DNA of 64,000 nt from Thermoanaerobaculia bacterium (GTDB lineage: Bacteria; Acidobacteriota; Thermoanaerobaculia; UBA5066): assembly GCA_022071945.1 (NCBI GenBank), contig JAJVIN010000004.1, forward strand, positions 34,827 through 98,826, in the 5' to 3' direction. The position numbers and the translations under genes are program-made. The notes below the pieces were generated by a model that saw only the letters and a list, made by a program, of their open reading frames with translations, ran no database searches and was not told the DNA's origin. This document shows positions 14,968-24,451 of the stretch, in pieces; position 1 is the stretch's first letter, and the number at the start of each line of letters is the position of its first letter.

Positions 14968-16974
14968 TCACCCGAGGTCCGGCCCAGATCCTGAGGGGCC
15001 GGACTTCGGGGAGGTCACCCTCACGACCAGGAACGTGACATCGTCCTCGAGCGGGCAGGTTCCGCGAGAGCGCTCGAGAGCGACTCCGAGAGCTTCGATG
15101 ACGCCCGGGACGGTCGGGGAGAGCGCCGCCGCGCCGAAGAGCCTGGCGGCCCCTTCGTAGCCCAGCTCTCCCCCTCCGGGCATTCGGAGTTCGCCGAGGC
15201 CGTCACTGGCAAAGAGAAGCGTGTCCCCGGGGTCGAGTGTGGTCTGTCGCTCCACGTAGGTTCCTGTCAAACGCGTGCCGAGTGGAAGGCCTCCGGCGCC
15301 GAGTTCCTCGACGGCGCCCGAGGCGGCGCGGTGTACGAGAACAGGCGGCATCGCGGCCGAGGCGACGCGGGCCTGGTGTGGCGTGATCCTCGCGAGCGCG
15401 AGGCACATCTTCAACCTCGGGAGGTTCATCTCGGCAAGGGCACGGCCGCACCGGTCGAGGAGTTGGGGCAAAGGGTCGCCGGCCGGGAGCGCCGTGAAGA
15501 GCGCCTTGGCGGCCGCGACGAGAATGCCCGCCGCCATGCCGTGCCCCGTGGCGTCCCCGAAGGCGACGAGAAGCGTGCCGTCACCTTCTGTCCGCATGTC
15601 GTAGAAGTCGCCCCCGACCTCGGCCGCCGTGTGTGTCGATGCGGCCACCGTGAGCCCGGGGAGCCGGGGGAGGACGCGGGGGAGCATCGAGAGCTGAAGC
15701 TCCCGCGCCTGTGCAAGTTCGCGCCCCTTCCGTTCGTTCTCCACTTCCGCGAGGCGCGAATGACCGTACGTCCTGGCGAGGTAGAAAGACATTCCGGCCG
15801 CGGAAGCGAGGATCCCGAGGATGTAGACGGCGCGGATTCCCGCGACCGACTCGAGGAGCCCGGTGACGACCAAGACCTGCAGCACGATCGTGAAGCCGAA
15901 GATCGCGAAGCTGACCGTGAAAAACCTGGCGCCTTGCCTCGACACGGTGCGGCCACTCCGTTCGATCCGTGCGACCTCGAAGATGACGGCTGCAAACAGG
16001 GGAATCCAGAGGTAGCCGGAGCCAGCCAGCCAGGCGTACGACGCGACGAGCAAGACCAGGCTTGCCGCTGCGAAGGGCCGCCAGCTTCCCGGGTACGGCC
16101 GCGTCCGGACGGCGTAGTAGGTCAGGAGGCCGAAGAAGATGGCCAGGACGGGGAGCCCCTGGGCGAGGAGATCGAGCCCGTTCTGCAGGGACTCGGTCGG
16201 GATCAGGTCCTCGCGGTACTCCCGCAGAACGATCAGGGCGAAGGCCGCCATCTCGACGGCGTAGAAGAGGTTCTCCCGGACGCGGGTGTCGGACCAGAAG
16301 AGCGCGAGGTGGAGAAACGCCAGGAACGCGGGGAGCGCGACGACGGCGCCCCTGAGGCCCTTGAGCCACGACGGGTCTGCCTCCGCCGGGGTTCGCGACG
16401 GGTCGGCGATTGAGAGTTCGAAGCCGATGCCCTCGGGCGGGGGCTTCACACCTGCCGGGTAGAAGTACCGGATGGCGAGGAGGTGTCTCGGACCCGTGAA
16501 CGTCACGAGACTCGCCTCGAGCCGGCGCGAGGGGAGTTCGGGCGTCGCGGCGCCACGACCCGTGGCGGCACCACGACCCGTGGCGACACCGCGACCGGCG
16601 GCGAGGACGAGCTGACCGTCGAGAAAGACGTCGGCGGCTCCGCGTGTCTCCAGGCGTAGGGCCAGCACACGGTCTTGAAGCGCTGGCTCGATCAACAGGT
16701 GCCGCCGGAACCACCCGACCCCGGCCCAGTCTGCGGGGACGGCCCCCGGGGGCATCCTCGGGATCACGGGCTTCCAGCCCGAGTCGTCATGCGCAACGGC
16801 TTCCCTTCCAGCGCCGTCTCCGGGCGCGAAGCGCCACGCTCGGGTCAGAAAGATGCCGTCCGCTCCGAGGATGGACGAGGCCCTGATTTCCGCCGGCTTC
16901 GGCTCCTGCGCCCGGGACGGAAGCCCGGAAATGGAAAGGAGCAGAACGAGGACGGGGAGGACCTTCACGCGCAT
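14968..16974 (-). CDS. RsbU/SpoIIE-type PP2C phosphatase with sensor and multi-TM region
   Basis: 668-aa membrane-bound regulatory phosphatase. Signal peptide (1-22), then an extracytoplasmic beta-sandwich sensor region (about 25-200) resembling 7TMR-DISM proteins, about seven TM helices (about 210-410), a short coiled coil (AEVENERKGRELAQARELQ), and a SpoIIE catalytic domain with GGDFYDM, GDATGHGMAAG, ASDGLGEL and EDDVTF supplying the metal-binding aspartates. Such proteins dephosphorylate anti-sigma-factor antagonists in partner-switching cascades. An 18-bp coding repeat gives VATGRGAATGRGAAT near residue 135. It begins 31 bases after the GH28 gene on the same strand, so it may be read with the pectin operon. 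Confidence 0.87.
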   Translation of the reverse strand: MRVKVLPVLVLLLSISGLPSRAQEPKPAEIRASSILGADGIFLTRAWRFAPGDGAGREAVAHDDSGWKPVIPRMPPGAVPADWAGVGWFRRHLLIEPALQDRVLALRLETRGAADVFLDGQLVLAAGRGVATGRGAATGRGAATPELPSRRLEASLVTFTGPRHLLAIRYFYPAGVKPPPEGIGFELSIADPSRTPAEADPSWLKGLRGAVVALPAFLAFLHLALFWSDTRVRENLFYAVEMAAFALIVLREYREDLIPTESLQNGLDLLAQGLPVLAIFFGLLTYYAVRTRPYPGSWRPFAAASLVLLVASYAWLAGSGYLWIPLFAAVIFEVARIERSGRTVSRQGARFFTVSFAIFGFTIVLQVLVVTGLLESVAGIRAVYILGILASAAGMSFYLARTYGHSRLAEVENERKGRELAQARELQLSMLPRVLPRLPGLTVAASTHTAAEVGGDFYDMRTEGDGTLLVAFGDATGHGMAAGILVAAAKALFTALPAGDPLPQLLDRCGRALAEMNLPRLKMCLALARITPHQARVASAAMPPVLVHRAASGAVEELGAGGLPLGTRLTGTYVERQTTLDPGDTLLFASDGLGELRMPGGGELGYEGAARLFGAAALSPTVPGVIEALGVALERSRGTCPLEDDVTFLVVRVTSPKSGPSGSGPDLG

Positions 16975-17005
16975 CGCCCGGCCCGTATCGTACGTGAGCG
17001 ATGCG

Positions 17006-18427
17006 CTAGTTCGCCGGAGTCGCCCGCGGGGGCGCCGCCTTCTCCTTGGCAGGGGCTGGGAGGAACGTCACGTTCTCGAGGTCGATGTCGACTGTCCCTT
17101 CGATCCGGTTCCCTTTCTCGAGGTCGCGGAACGTGCTGTCCTTGACCAGCAAGCCGCGGAGCGGCGAACCGGCGAGCGCCCGGAGAAACAGCGCATGGAC
17201 GGCCCTGCCGGCCGTCATCCGCTCGACCCTGATGTTTCGCACGGTGGGGGAGAAGGAGCCGGAAGCTCCCTCCTCGTAGAGCATGTCGATGTCGATGGCG
17301 TTCCCGGCCTGCCCGATCGTCACGTCCCTGACGAAGACGTTCTCGATGACGCCTCCGCGCATGGCGTTTGTCTTGATGCGGAGGCCCCGTTCCAGGTCGG
17401 GGCTCGACATCTCGCACGACTCCACGAAGACATTCCGGGCGCCGCCGCTGATCTCGCTGCCGATCGTCACGCCGCCGTGCCCGGCCTTCATCGTGCACCG
17501 GCGGACGACGACGTCCTCGACCGGGGTGGCGAGCCGCCGGCCGTCAGCATTCCGGCCCGACTTCAGCGCGATGCAGTCGTCCCCCGTGTCGAAGAGGGAA
17601 TCCTCGATCAGGACGCCGGTCGACGATTCGGGGTCGCACCCGTCGTTGTTCGGTCCGTGAGAGACGATCTTCACCTTCCTGACCGTGACGTTCGTCGAGA
17701 GGACCGGATGGATGACCCAGAACGGGGCATTGGTGATCGTGACCCCCTCGATGAGGATGTTCTTGCACCTGTAGGGTTCGATGAAGGAGGGCCTGAGACG
17801 GTTCCCCTCGGCGAAGACGCGGTCCTGGACCGGGACGCCGTCCTCCGCCATCTTGAGCAGCCGGTTCCGGTCCCGGTGCTGACCCTCCGGACCCTTTTCC
17901 TTCCAGGGCCACCAGTGTTGAGGAGAAGCGCCCCCATCCAGCGTTCCCTCTCCGGTGATCGCGATGGAGTCCTCGCCGAGCGCGTAGATGAGGGGCGAGT
18001 AGCCCATCAGCTCGACACCCTCCCAGCGGGTCAGGACGGGTGGAAGGTACAGGGCCGGGTCGGTCAGGAACCGGATGACGGCGCCCTTGGCGACGTGGAG
18101 TTCGACGCGGCTCTTGAGGTGGATCGGCCCGGTGACGAAGGTGCCGCCGGCAACGACGACCCGGCCGCCGCCGGCCTTCGCGCAGGCCTCGATCGCCTTC
18201 CGGAAGGCCGCCGTCGCGATCGTCTTCCCGTCACCCTTCGCTCCGAACTTCGTCACGGGGAAATCACGCTCGGGGAAGACGGGAGCCGATACCCTGGCGA
18301 GGATCTGCGGCAGACGCGTCCAGGGATCGGTTTCGAGGCGATCGGTACCCTGCGCGAAGGCGACGGACGCGGAGAGGAGACACGCCACGAGGGCCGGAGA
18401 AGCGGCTCGGCCGCGACGGAGGATCAC
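17006..18427 (-). CDS. GH28 polygalacturonase, secreted
   Basis: Right-handed beta-helix enzyme that hydrolyses homogalacturonan or trims galacturonate from rhamnogalacturonan. Signal peptide ends near residue 26 (SASVAFAQ). All GH28 signatures are present: NNDGCD (D262/D265), DTGDDCIA (D283/D284), GHGGVTIGSE (His about 312) and RIKT (about 342). 473 aa is normal. GTG start overlaps the kduI stop by GTGA, placing it fourth in the receptor operon. Exo- or endo-mode cannot be decided from motifs alone. Confidence 0.94.
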   Translation of the reverse strand: MILRRGRAASPALVACLLSASVAFAQGTDRLETDPWTRLPQILARVSAPVFPERDFPVTKFGAKGDGKTIATAAFRKAIEACAKAGGGRVVVAGGTFVTGPIHLKSRVELHVAKGAVIRFLTDPALYLPPVLTRWEGVELMGYSPLIYALGEDSIAITGEGTLDGGASPQHWWPWKEKGPEGQHRDRNRLLKMAEDGVPVQDRVFAEGNRLRPSFIEPYRCKNILIEGVTITNAPFWVIHPVLSTNVTVRKVKIVSHGPNNDGCDPESSTGVLIEDSLFDTGDDCIALKSGRNADGRRLATPVEDVVVRRCTMKAGHGGVTIGSEISGGARNVFVESCEMSSPDLERGLRIKTNAMRGGVIENVFVRDVTIGQAGNAIDIDMLYEEGASGSFSPTVRNIRVERMTAGRAVHALFLRALAGSPLRGLLVKDSTFRDLEKGNRIEGTVDIDLENVTFLPAPAKEKAAPPRATPAN

Positions 18428-19251
18428 AGCTCGTCCAGCGAAACGCCCTGCATGTCCTCGAACTCCTGGTTCTCGCCGCCCATGCTCCAGACGAAGGCGT
18501 ACCGGCTCGAACCGGCCGCGAAGTGCATCGACCAGGAGGGAGAGAGGACGGCCTGCAGGTTGCGAACGACGAGGTGACGGGTTTCGCCGGGACGGCCCAT
18601 GAAGTGGAAGACGGCGGCCCCGGGCTCCATGTCGAAGTAGAGGTAGATCTCGGTTCGTCGCGTGTGCCGGTGAGGGGGCATGGTGTTCCAGACCGAACCC
18701 GCTTCGAGATCCGTGATTCCCATGACGAGCTGGCCGCTCGGCGGACCGCCCGGGTGGATGTAGCGCCGGAGGACCCGGACGCTGGCGTGCTCCTGGTCGC
18801 CAATCCGGAAGGTCTGGGCCGCCGCGACGGCGACCTTGGCGGTCGGGAAGTCCGCGTGGCAGGGGTGGCTCATCAGATAGAAGAGGGCGGGAGTCGTCTC
18901 GGTGGAACTCTCGAAGCGGATCTGGCGTGAGCCGCGGCCCACGTAGAGCCCCTCGCGATGCGTCAGGGAATGCGGAGTCCCGTCGACCGTCACGGTTCCG
19001 GACCCGCCGAGGTTGAAGACACCGAGTTCGCGCCGCGCGCAGAAGAACGGCGCCCGCAGCTCCGGTGGAGCTCCGAGACTCAGGGGCTCCGCGAGCGGGA
19101 CGGCGGAACCGGCGATCGTTCGCTCGGCTTCCCAGTGCAGCAGACGGATCTCTCCGCGAGCGAAGAGGTCATCGACGAGGAAGGCAGCGCGTAGCTCCGC
19201 GGCCGTCATCGTTTCGGCGCGGACGGGATCGACGAGGAGCCGGTTCTGCAT
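18424..19251 (-). CDS. kduI: 5-keto-4-deoxyuronate isomerase
   Basis: Cupin-fold isomerase converting 4-deoxy-L-threo-5-hexosulose uronate, the product of pectate lyases and unsaturated glycuronyl hydrolases, to 3-deoxy-D-glycero-2,5-hexodiulosonate. Zn ligands are visible in PPHRHTRRTE and in the C-terminal SMHFAAG segment; 275 aa is typical. ATG 19251 fits the family N-terminus (MQNRLLVDPVRAE); an ATG at 19263 is also in frame. It lies between the DUF4861 protein and GH28, and its partner KduD is encoded at 29059 on the other strand, probably under the same regulator. Confidence 0.96.
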   Translation of the reverse strand: MQNRLLVDPVRAETMTAAELRAAFLVDDLFARGEIRLLHWEAERTIAGSAVPLAEPLSLGAPPELRAPFFCARRELGVFNLGGSGTVTVDGTPHSLTHREGLYVGRGSRQIRFESSTETTPALFYLMSHPCHADFPTAKVAVAAAQTFRIGDQEHASVRVLRRYIHPGGPPSGQLVMGITDLEAGSVWNTMPPHRHTRRTEIYLYFDMEPGAAVFHFMGRPGETRHLVVRNLQAVLSPSWSMHFAAGSSRYAFVWSMGGENQEFEDMQGVSLDEL

Positions 19252-19259
19252 GGGAGCCC

Positions 19260-20504
19260 TCATTCTGTGATGACTTCGATTTTCAAGGGGGAGCGTACGC
19301 GTCTGGCGAAATCCGCGATCGCTCGATCCCAATCTTCCACGGTCCGGATCTCGCCTCCCTTGTCCCACGCCGATCCGGCCCAGTGGACGGCCGGCCGCGT
19401 CGCGGAGGGATTGCCGATGGCGAGGACGTTGCCGTCGGCCTCGACGATCTCGGACAGAGAAGATGGGTCCACGACGAGGGCGAGACCGAGGTTGCCGTTG
19501 TCTCCCTTGAGCGCCTCCCAGGTCCGGATGGTCCCGCTCGGCCTGTCGGTCTTCACCGAGGCCACGGCGGCCTTCTTGAGACCAGCTGCATGCGCGAGGG
19601 GAACGCCGCCGCTCTCGTAGAAGCTCTCGAAGCGGTTGAAGCGGGAGCCGGCGTCGAGGGTGACGCGCTTGACCTCGGAGACCCGGGTGCCGGCGGCGTC
19701 CCACGCCTCGTAGATCAGCTCGAAAACGAGGCGGATTGGGCCTGCCGCAAGGACGCGGGAGAGGCGGAAGTTCTTCGAGGGGAAGAGACGGCCGTCCTTC
19801 CAGATGCCGCTCCCACCGTTTCCGCGGGACTTCCCGGCGGAGTAGAGGTCGGCACCTTCGCCGTTGTCCCGGTGGTAGTCGTCGACCATGTACCAGTCGT
19901 TGATGACGAGGCGAGAGGTCTTCTTGCACCAGACGTCGACCGTGCTGCTCGTCAGGGGTTCCTGCTGCCAGGTTTCGAGGGCGGTCCCGTACATCCGGTG
20001 GGCGACGAGGTCGTTCTCCCAGGCGAAGTCGTCGAAGCGCTCCCTCACGAACCGGCCGTAGACCCGGAAGTCCTCCTTGCGGTACGGGGCGCGCTTGCCG
20101 GGCTCGAGGAGGAAGATCTTCGTTTCGCCGGGTCCGAAGCTGGACTGGAAGACGAGGGTGTCTGGCTTGCCGTCGCCGTCGGAGTCGACGGCCTGAGACA
20201 GGATGGGTTTGCCGGTCGACGCGTCCACGACGGCAAGAGTTGGCAGGCTGGTCGTTGAAAGGGCCGTCGCGGCCCCGGATGGGACCGCGACGGTTTCGTT
20301 CGGACGTGGAACGGCGAGCGGGTTCGTCACGACAACTCGGATGGGTGCACTTGCCAGAAGTGAACCGGGAGGGAGCATCAGGCCTGCCGCGACGACGAGG
20401 CAAGAGACGGCCCGCGCCTTTCCTTTTCCCACGGCCCTCAGGGCGACGGGACGAGAGAAGAGCTGGAGGTTCACGAGCCTCGCGGGTCCAAACGGGGCTG
20501 TCAT
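19260..20504 (-). CDS. DUF4861-family secreted protein of the pectin locus
   Basis: 414-aa protein with a hydrophobic export segment (CLVVAAGLMLPPGSLLA, about residues 34-50) after a basic N-terminus. The mature part has features recalled for DUF4861 proteins: VVVTNPLAVPRPNETV, DSDGDGKPDTLVFQ, GKRAPYRKEDFRVYGRFVRERFDDFAWEND split over residues about 135-160, and WEALKGDNGNLG. DUF4861 proteins recur in pectin/uronate gene clusters; their biochemical role is not settled to my knowledge. ATG overlaps the receptor stop by ATGA, and it ends 8 bases before kduI. A role in processing or binding oligogalacturonides at the surface is inference. Confidence 0.78.
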   Translation of the reverse strand: MTAPFGPARLVNLQLFSRPVALRAVGKGKARAVSCLVVAAGLMLPPGSLLASAPIRVVVTNPLAVPRPNETVAVPSGAATALSTTSLPTLAVVDASTGKPILSQAVDSDGDGKPDTLVFQSSFGPGETKIFLLEPGKRAPYRKEDFRVYGRFVRERFDDFAWENDLVAHRMYGTALETWQQEPLTSSTVDVWCKKTSRLVINDWYMVDDYHRDNGEGADLYSAGKSRGNGGSGIWKDGRLFPSKNFRLSRVLAAGPIRLVFELIYEAWDAAGTRVSEVKRVTLDAGSRFNRFESFYESGGVPLAHAAGLKKAAVASVKTDRPSGTIRTWEALKGDNGNLGLALVVDPSSLSEIVEADGNVLAIGNPSATRPAVHWAGSAWDKGGEIRTVEDWDRAIADFARRVRSPLKIEVITE

Positions 20505-23500
20505 CAGAAGCTGAACTTGGCTCCAATCTGCCAGTCGCGGGGGTTGTTCCGTTGCTCGCGGAAATAGCCGAAGGTGGCGCTGCGGGGGTTCGTGTCGGGG
20601 TTCCACCAGACGGTGTAGTTGAGGGCGTTGATCGCCTCGAACCGGAGCTGGAGCTCGATGTCGTTCACGATGCGGAACGTCTTCGAGATGCCGATGTCGA
20701 GGAGGTGGAGGTCCGGGTAGCGAGCGCTGTCGATGGTGGACGGGAACGTCCGGACGTTCGCCTCTCCGAGAGCGATGCGCGGGTCGGCGATGTTGCCCTG
20801 GGCGTCGGGCAGGTAGAAGCACGAGGTGTTCCAGGCGGGCCGGTCGAACCCGCCGATGGCGCCGTTCTGGTTCGAGAAGTCCGTCGAGATGGACTTGGGG
20901 TCGCAGTCGGGGTTGAAGTAGAGGTTGTTCCAGATCGGAACGCCGCTCGAGAAGCTGGAGTACCAGAGGATGGGCTGGCCCATCTGGTACTGATAGGCAG
21001 CGGTGACCTGCCAGCCGCCGAAGAGGGCGTCGAGGAGGCCGCTCCAGCCGCTCCCCCACTTCCGGCCCTTGCCGAATGGGAGCTTGTAGATGCCGGCGAG
21101 GGTGGCGCGGTGCGGCCGGTCGTCCGGAGAGATCCTCTTTTCGAGGTTCGTGTCGGAGGGGTTCAGGTACCCGAGTTGATCCAGCAGCTTGGACCAGGTG
21201 TAGGTGACGAGGATCGACGAACCCTCGCTGAACTGCTTCTGCAGGGAGATCTGGAGGGCGTTGTAGGAGTCGGAGCCGTTGTACTCCTCGATCGCCACGC
21301 GGCCGAACTCGGAGTGGGGCCTCAGGAGCTGGCTGCGCTGGATCGTCGAGCCGTTGTAGCTCGTGCCGGGCAGCAGGCCTCGATAGGGGTTCGTGACCGC
21401 CTGGCTGAGGTAGGCCTCGACCGCCGTGTCGCGGACGGGGCTCGTCGAGAGGTACTGTCGCGGAATGGCGTTGATGTCGCGGCGGACCGGGAGGTTGCGT
21501 CCCTCGCTGCCGACATAGGCGACGTCCAGACGCCAGTTCTTCCCGAGGTCCTGCATGACGCCGAGGGACCAGCGCAGGTAGGTCGGATTCTCGCGGTCCT
21601 GCTGGATGATGGAGGTCGTCGTCGAGACGAGGTCCCTTCCATTGAAGGTGGCGAGCCCGAGCGAGGATCCCGTCGGAGCCGTCAGTCCGTTCGGGAAGGG
21701 ATTGTTGAGATCAGCAATGAAGGTCGCGCCGTTGTTCTCGGTGGAGACGAGGAGTGTCGGCTGGGAGAAGCCGGTCTGGTTGATTGCGTCAAAGAAGTAG
21801 GGGAATGAGAAGAGGCCGGCGCCGCCGCGAAGGACGGTCTTGTCTGTCAGGACGTAGGAGAGGCCGAGCCTCGGGAGGACCTTGGCGTTCGTGTCCCACG
21901 TGGAGCCCTCGCCATACAGGAGACCGCCCCGAACGAAGAACTGGTCGACCGGGATCTCTGGGATCGGAGCCCTGGCGTAGGCGGCCTGGGCCGCGGCCTC
22001 GACCGGGTTCGAGCTGAGCCGGTCAAAGCCGTAGATGTTGCGGTCATCGGACTCGGTGAGGCCCTGGTCGACCTCGAGCCTGAGCCCGGCATTGATCGTG
22101 AGCTTCTTTCCGACGCGCCACTCGTCGTTGACGAAGAGCGCGTGACCGATCTGGCTGTAGTCCCCCGCGGTATTCCAGTCGATGAGGCTGTTGCCGCCGG
22201 ACGTCGGGATGCCCAGAAGGAACTGGGCCAGGGCCTGACCGGTCTGTATGGCGGCGCTGTTGCTGGCGCGGGTGTAGGCCCCGGTGAAGTTGTACCGGCC
22301 GGCCAGGTAGCCGTCGTCCGTCCTCCACCAGCGCTGGTAGCGGAAGTCATAGCCGGCCCGGACGGTGTGGTCCTTGAGGAGCCACGTGATCGACGGGGCC
22401 GCGGCGTAGTTGTAGAAGGGCCGGTTGAACCCGCGCGTGTAATCGGAGCGCTGCGCGCCAAGGGTGGCGAAGCCGGAGATGTCGAACCGGGGCAGGTAGT
22501 CGTACCCCCGGAACAGGGAGACCGTCTGGGCGTTGAATCCGAGGGACGCGGGGTCGAAGGTGTCGGACGGACTGCGGCGCTCGCCGAACTTCGAGTAGGA
22601 CAGGCGGAGCTCGCCGAGGAGTGACGGAGAGAAGGTCCCCGTGTAGCCGAGCGTCGATCCGAAGTTGTCGCGAGTGTCCACGCCCTGGGTGACGGCGAAA
22701 TCGCTGACGACGCCGGCCCAGTTGTACCGGTCCTCCAGTCTCTGGTTCCAGTAAGCGTTCACGAAGAGCTGGTGCCCGCTTCCGAGGCTCTGGTCGAGGC
22801 GGATCAGCGCCGCGTTGTAGTCGTAGTCGCGGTCCTGGGGGGAGTAGTAGTTGTTCGACTGGTCGGACCGGCCGGCCTGATTGGCGAGCGGGTAGTACTT
22901 CAGGAGGGCGAGGGCGATAGGGTTCAGGCGGTTCGCCGGGATCACATTGTTCGGGAACGCCGTCCGGTTCGTGGTCCCCGTCAGCGGGTCGTAGATCCTG
23001 ATGCCGAGCGAGAGGAGCTCGGAAAAGTCGCCGGTCCTCATCTTTTCTGTGGGTACCGTGTAGGTCGCGGGTTCGCCCGTGAGGTCCTTCAGCTTCTCGT
23101 AGGAGATCATGAAGAAGGTGGAGTCCTTGATGATGGGGCCCGCAACCATCGCGGAGAACCGGTCGTACTCGCGGCTGACGTTCTCCTGGCCGGCCCTGTG
23201 CTGGAACGGGGACTTCGCGGTTCTGTCGCTCGAGCGGTTGAAGTAGGAGGCGGAGCCGTGGAAGGAGTTGGTCCCGCTCCTCAGAGCGAGGTTGATGACC
23301 GCGCCGGCCGTGTGTCCGGACTGAGCGTCGAAGGCGTTCGTCTCGACCTTGAATTCCGAGATGGCCTCGGACGGGGGGGAGAACCCGACGCGGCGGTCGG
23401 AGACGATGTTGGGGGCGCCGTCGAGGGTGAAGTCGTTGCCGCCCCTCACGCCGTTGGCGATGACGCCCCCGAGGTTCGCGTTGTCACCCGGGCGCGAGAA

Positions 23501-24013
23501 GTGAAGGTCGGAGGCCTCGGAGATGCCGGGCGCGATCCGGCTCAGCATGTAGGCGGTGCCGTCGGCGAGAGGCAGCTCCTTGATCTGTTCACGGGTGACG
23601 ACTTGTCCGGTCACCGGGGACGTCTGATCGAGCAGGGGAGCGGCTCCGGTCACGATGATCTCCGACGTGACACCCATCTTCACGACGAGGTCGACGGTCA
23701 GCACGTCGCCGACCCTCACGGGTACGGCCTTGCGAGAAACCGGAGGAACCCCGGTCAGTCTCGCCGTCACGTCGTACTTGCCCGGGTTGAGGTAGGGGAC
23801 CCGGTAGAAGCCTTTCCCGTCCGTGATCGTCGACGCGGCGACGTTCGTTTCCACGTTCGTGACGGTGATGCTCACCCCGGGCAGCTCCAGGCCCGAGTCG
23901 TCGATGATTCGCCCCTTGATCGTGCCGCGGACGTCCTGTGAGAGCGCGATCGAGGAGATCCCCAAGAGGAAGAGACAGAGGATCGGGGTGAAGGAACTGA
24001 TCCGCGGTTTCAT
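20504..24013 (-). CDS. TonB-dependent receptor, Oar-like, with N-terminal carboxypeptidase-regulatory domain
   Basis: 1169-aa outer-membrane receptor. Signal peptide (1-25), a CarboxypepD_reg beta-sandwich (about 28-110; GTIKGRIIDDSGLELPGV), a plug (about 120-235; VVTREQIKELPLADG, DFTLDGAPN), then a long beta-barrel ending in the typical terminal Phe (GAKFSF). This architecture is abundant in Acidobacteriota as a SusC-like importer. No SusD homologue is next to it. It opens the receptor-DUF4861-kduI-GH28 operon; Shine-Dalgarno GGAGG lies before ATG 24013. It probably imports oligogalacturonides; substrate is inferred from context. Confidence 0.92.
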   Translation of the reverse strand: MKPRISSFTPILCLFLLGISSIALSQDVRGTIKGRIIDDSGLELPGVSITVTNVETNVAASTITDGKGFYRVPYLNPGKYDVTARLTGVPPVSRKAVPVRVGDVLTVDLVVKMGVTSEIIVTGAAPLLDQTSPVTGQVVTREQIKELPLADGTAYMLSRIAPGISEASDLHFSRPGDNANLGGVIANGVRGGNDFTLDGAPNIVSDRRVGFSPPSEAISEFKVETNAFDAQSGHTAGAVINLALRSGTNSFHGSASYFNRSSDRTAKSPFQHRAGQENVSREYDRFSAMVAGPIIKDSTFFMISYEKLKDLTGEPATYTVPTEKMRTGDFSELLSLGIRIYDPLTGTTNRTAFPNNVIPANRLNPIALALLKYYPLANQAGRSDQSNNYYSPQDRDYDYNAALIRLDQSLGSGHQLFVNAYWNQRLEDRYNWAGVVSDFAVTQGVDTRDNFGSTLGYTGTFSPSLLGELRLSYSKFGERRSPSDTFDPASLGFNAQTVSLFRGYDYLPRFDISGFATLGAQRSDYTRGFNRPFYNYAAAPSITWLLKDHTVRAGYDFRYQRWWRTDDGYLAGRYNFTGAYTRASNSAAIQTGQALAQFLLGIPTSGGNSLIDWNTAGDYSQIGHALFVNDEWRVGKKLTINAGLRLEVDQGLTESDDRNIYGFDRLSSNPVEAAAQAAYARAPIPEIPVDQFFVRGGLLYGEGSTWDTNAKVLPRLGLSYVLTDKTVLRGGAGLFSFPYFFDAINQTGFSQPTLLVSTENNGATFIADLNNPFPNGLTAPTGSSLGLATFNGRDLVSTTTSIIQQDRENPTYLRWSLGVMQDLGKNWRLDVAYVGSEGRNLPVRRDINAIPRQYLSTSPVRDTAVEAYLSQAVTNPYRGLLPGTSYNGSTIQRSQLLRPHSEFGRVAIEEYNGSDSYNALQISLQKQFSEGSSILVTYTWSKLLDQLGYLNPSDTNLEKRISPDDRPHRATLAGIYKLPFGKGRKWGSGWSGLLDALFGGWQVTAAYQYQMGQPILWYSSFSSGVPIWNNLYFNPDCDPKSISTDFSNQNGAIGGFDRPAWNTSCFYLPDAQGNIADPRIALGEANVRTFPSTIDSARYPDLHLLDIGISKTFRIVNDIELQLRFEAINALNYTVWWNPDTNPRSATFGYFREQRNNPRDWQIGAKFSF

Positions 24014-24088
24014 GGCGCCTCCTGTTGCCTCGTACTGCCGGATGTGAATCGGGGCCCTAGCGTTCCCCGGGGTGATTTGCTCTGGAGA

Positions 24089-24118
24089 TTCGTATCACCA
24101 CAGCTTTTCCCGTGTCAA
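24089..24118 (-). promoter_or_regulatory. sigma-70-type promoter of the receptor operon
   Basis: On the minus strand, TTGACA (24118-24113) and TACGAA (24094-24089) are separated by 18 bp. The predicted start near 24082 gives a leader of about 68 nt ending in GGAGGCGCC-ATG. Confidence 0.6.
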
Positions 24119-24122
24119 GTAG

Positions 24123-24133
24123 TTGTTTTACCA
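24123..24133 (-). promoter_or_regulatory. candidate uronate operator adjoining the receptor -35
   Basis: TTGTTTTACCA (minus: TGGTAAAACAA) matches TGGTNNNACCA at 10 of 11 defined or free positions and lies 4 bp upstream of the -35 hexamer. Confidence 0.45.
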
Positions 24134-24298
24134 ATTCTCGCGCCGAGCCTTCGTCTGGAGGGGACGTGAGGGGGGGGAGAGGGGTCGCTGGCCTGATCTT
24201 GGAGGTCAGGGAGAGGGAGGGCGGGTGCTCGGAATGGGGCTTTGCGAGGAGGTGCCGTCCCGCGAGGGAGGCTGTCGCTCCGGTTTGTCTGGTACTAA

Positions 24299-24309
24299 TG
24301 GTCAGACCA
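24299..24309 (-). promoter_or_regulatory. second candidate uronate operator, perfect palindrome
   Basis: TGGTCAGACCA is a perfect TGGT-N3-ACCA palindrome, 165 bp upstream of the first receptor site. A distance of about 16 helical turns could allow looping by a dimeric regulator. Confidence 0.5.
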
Positions 24310-24329
24310 ACCGGAGTCTCGGAGTGCCC

Positions 24330-24374
24330 GATGCGCGCCCGCCTGATGCGCGCCCGCTTGATGCGCGCCCGCCT
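24330..24374. repeat. 15-bp tandem repeat, three copies
   Basis: Three units of GATGCGCGCCCGCCT (the middle one with a T for C) run head to tail between uxaC and the receptor promoter. No function evident. Confidence 0.75.
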
Positions 24375-24451
24375 CTCCCGTCTGGGCTTACGGAGCCGGC
24401 CAGCGGGCAGAACGGCCGCGCGGGAGGACTCCCGTCCTCAGCGGGCGCGTC

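Larger units (their letters stand above)
24014..24451. other. 438-bp control region between uxaC and the receptor operon
   Basis: No credible gene. It holds the receptor leader (about 68 nt), its sigma-70 promoter, two TGGTNNNACCA-type sites, a G-rich stretch near 24171-24182 and a 15-bp triplet repeat at 24330-24374. Confidence 0.7.
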
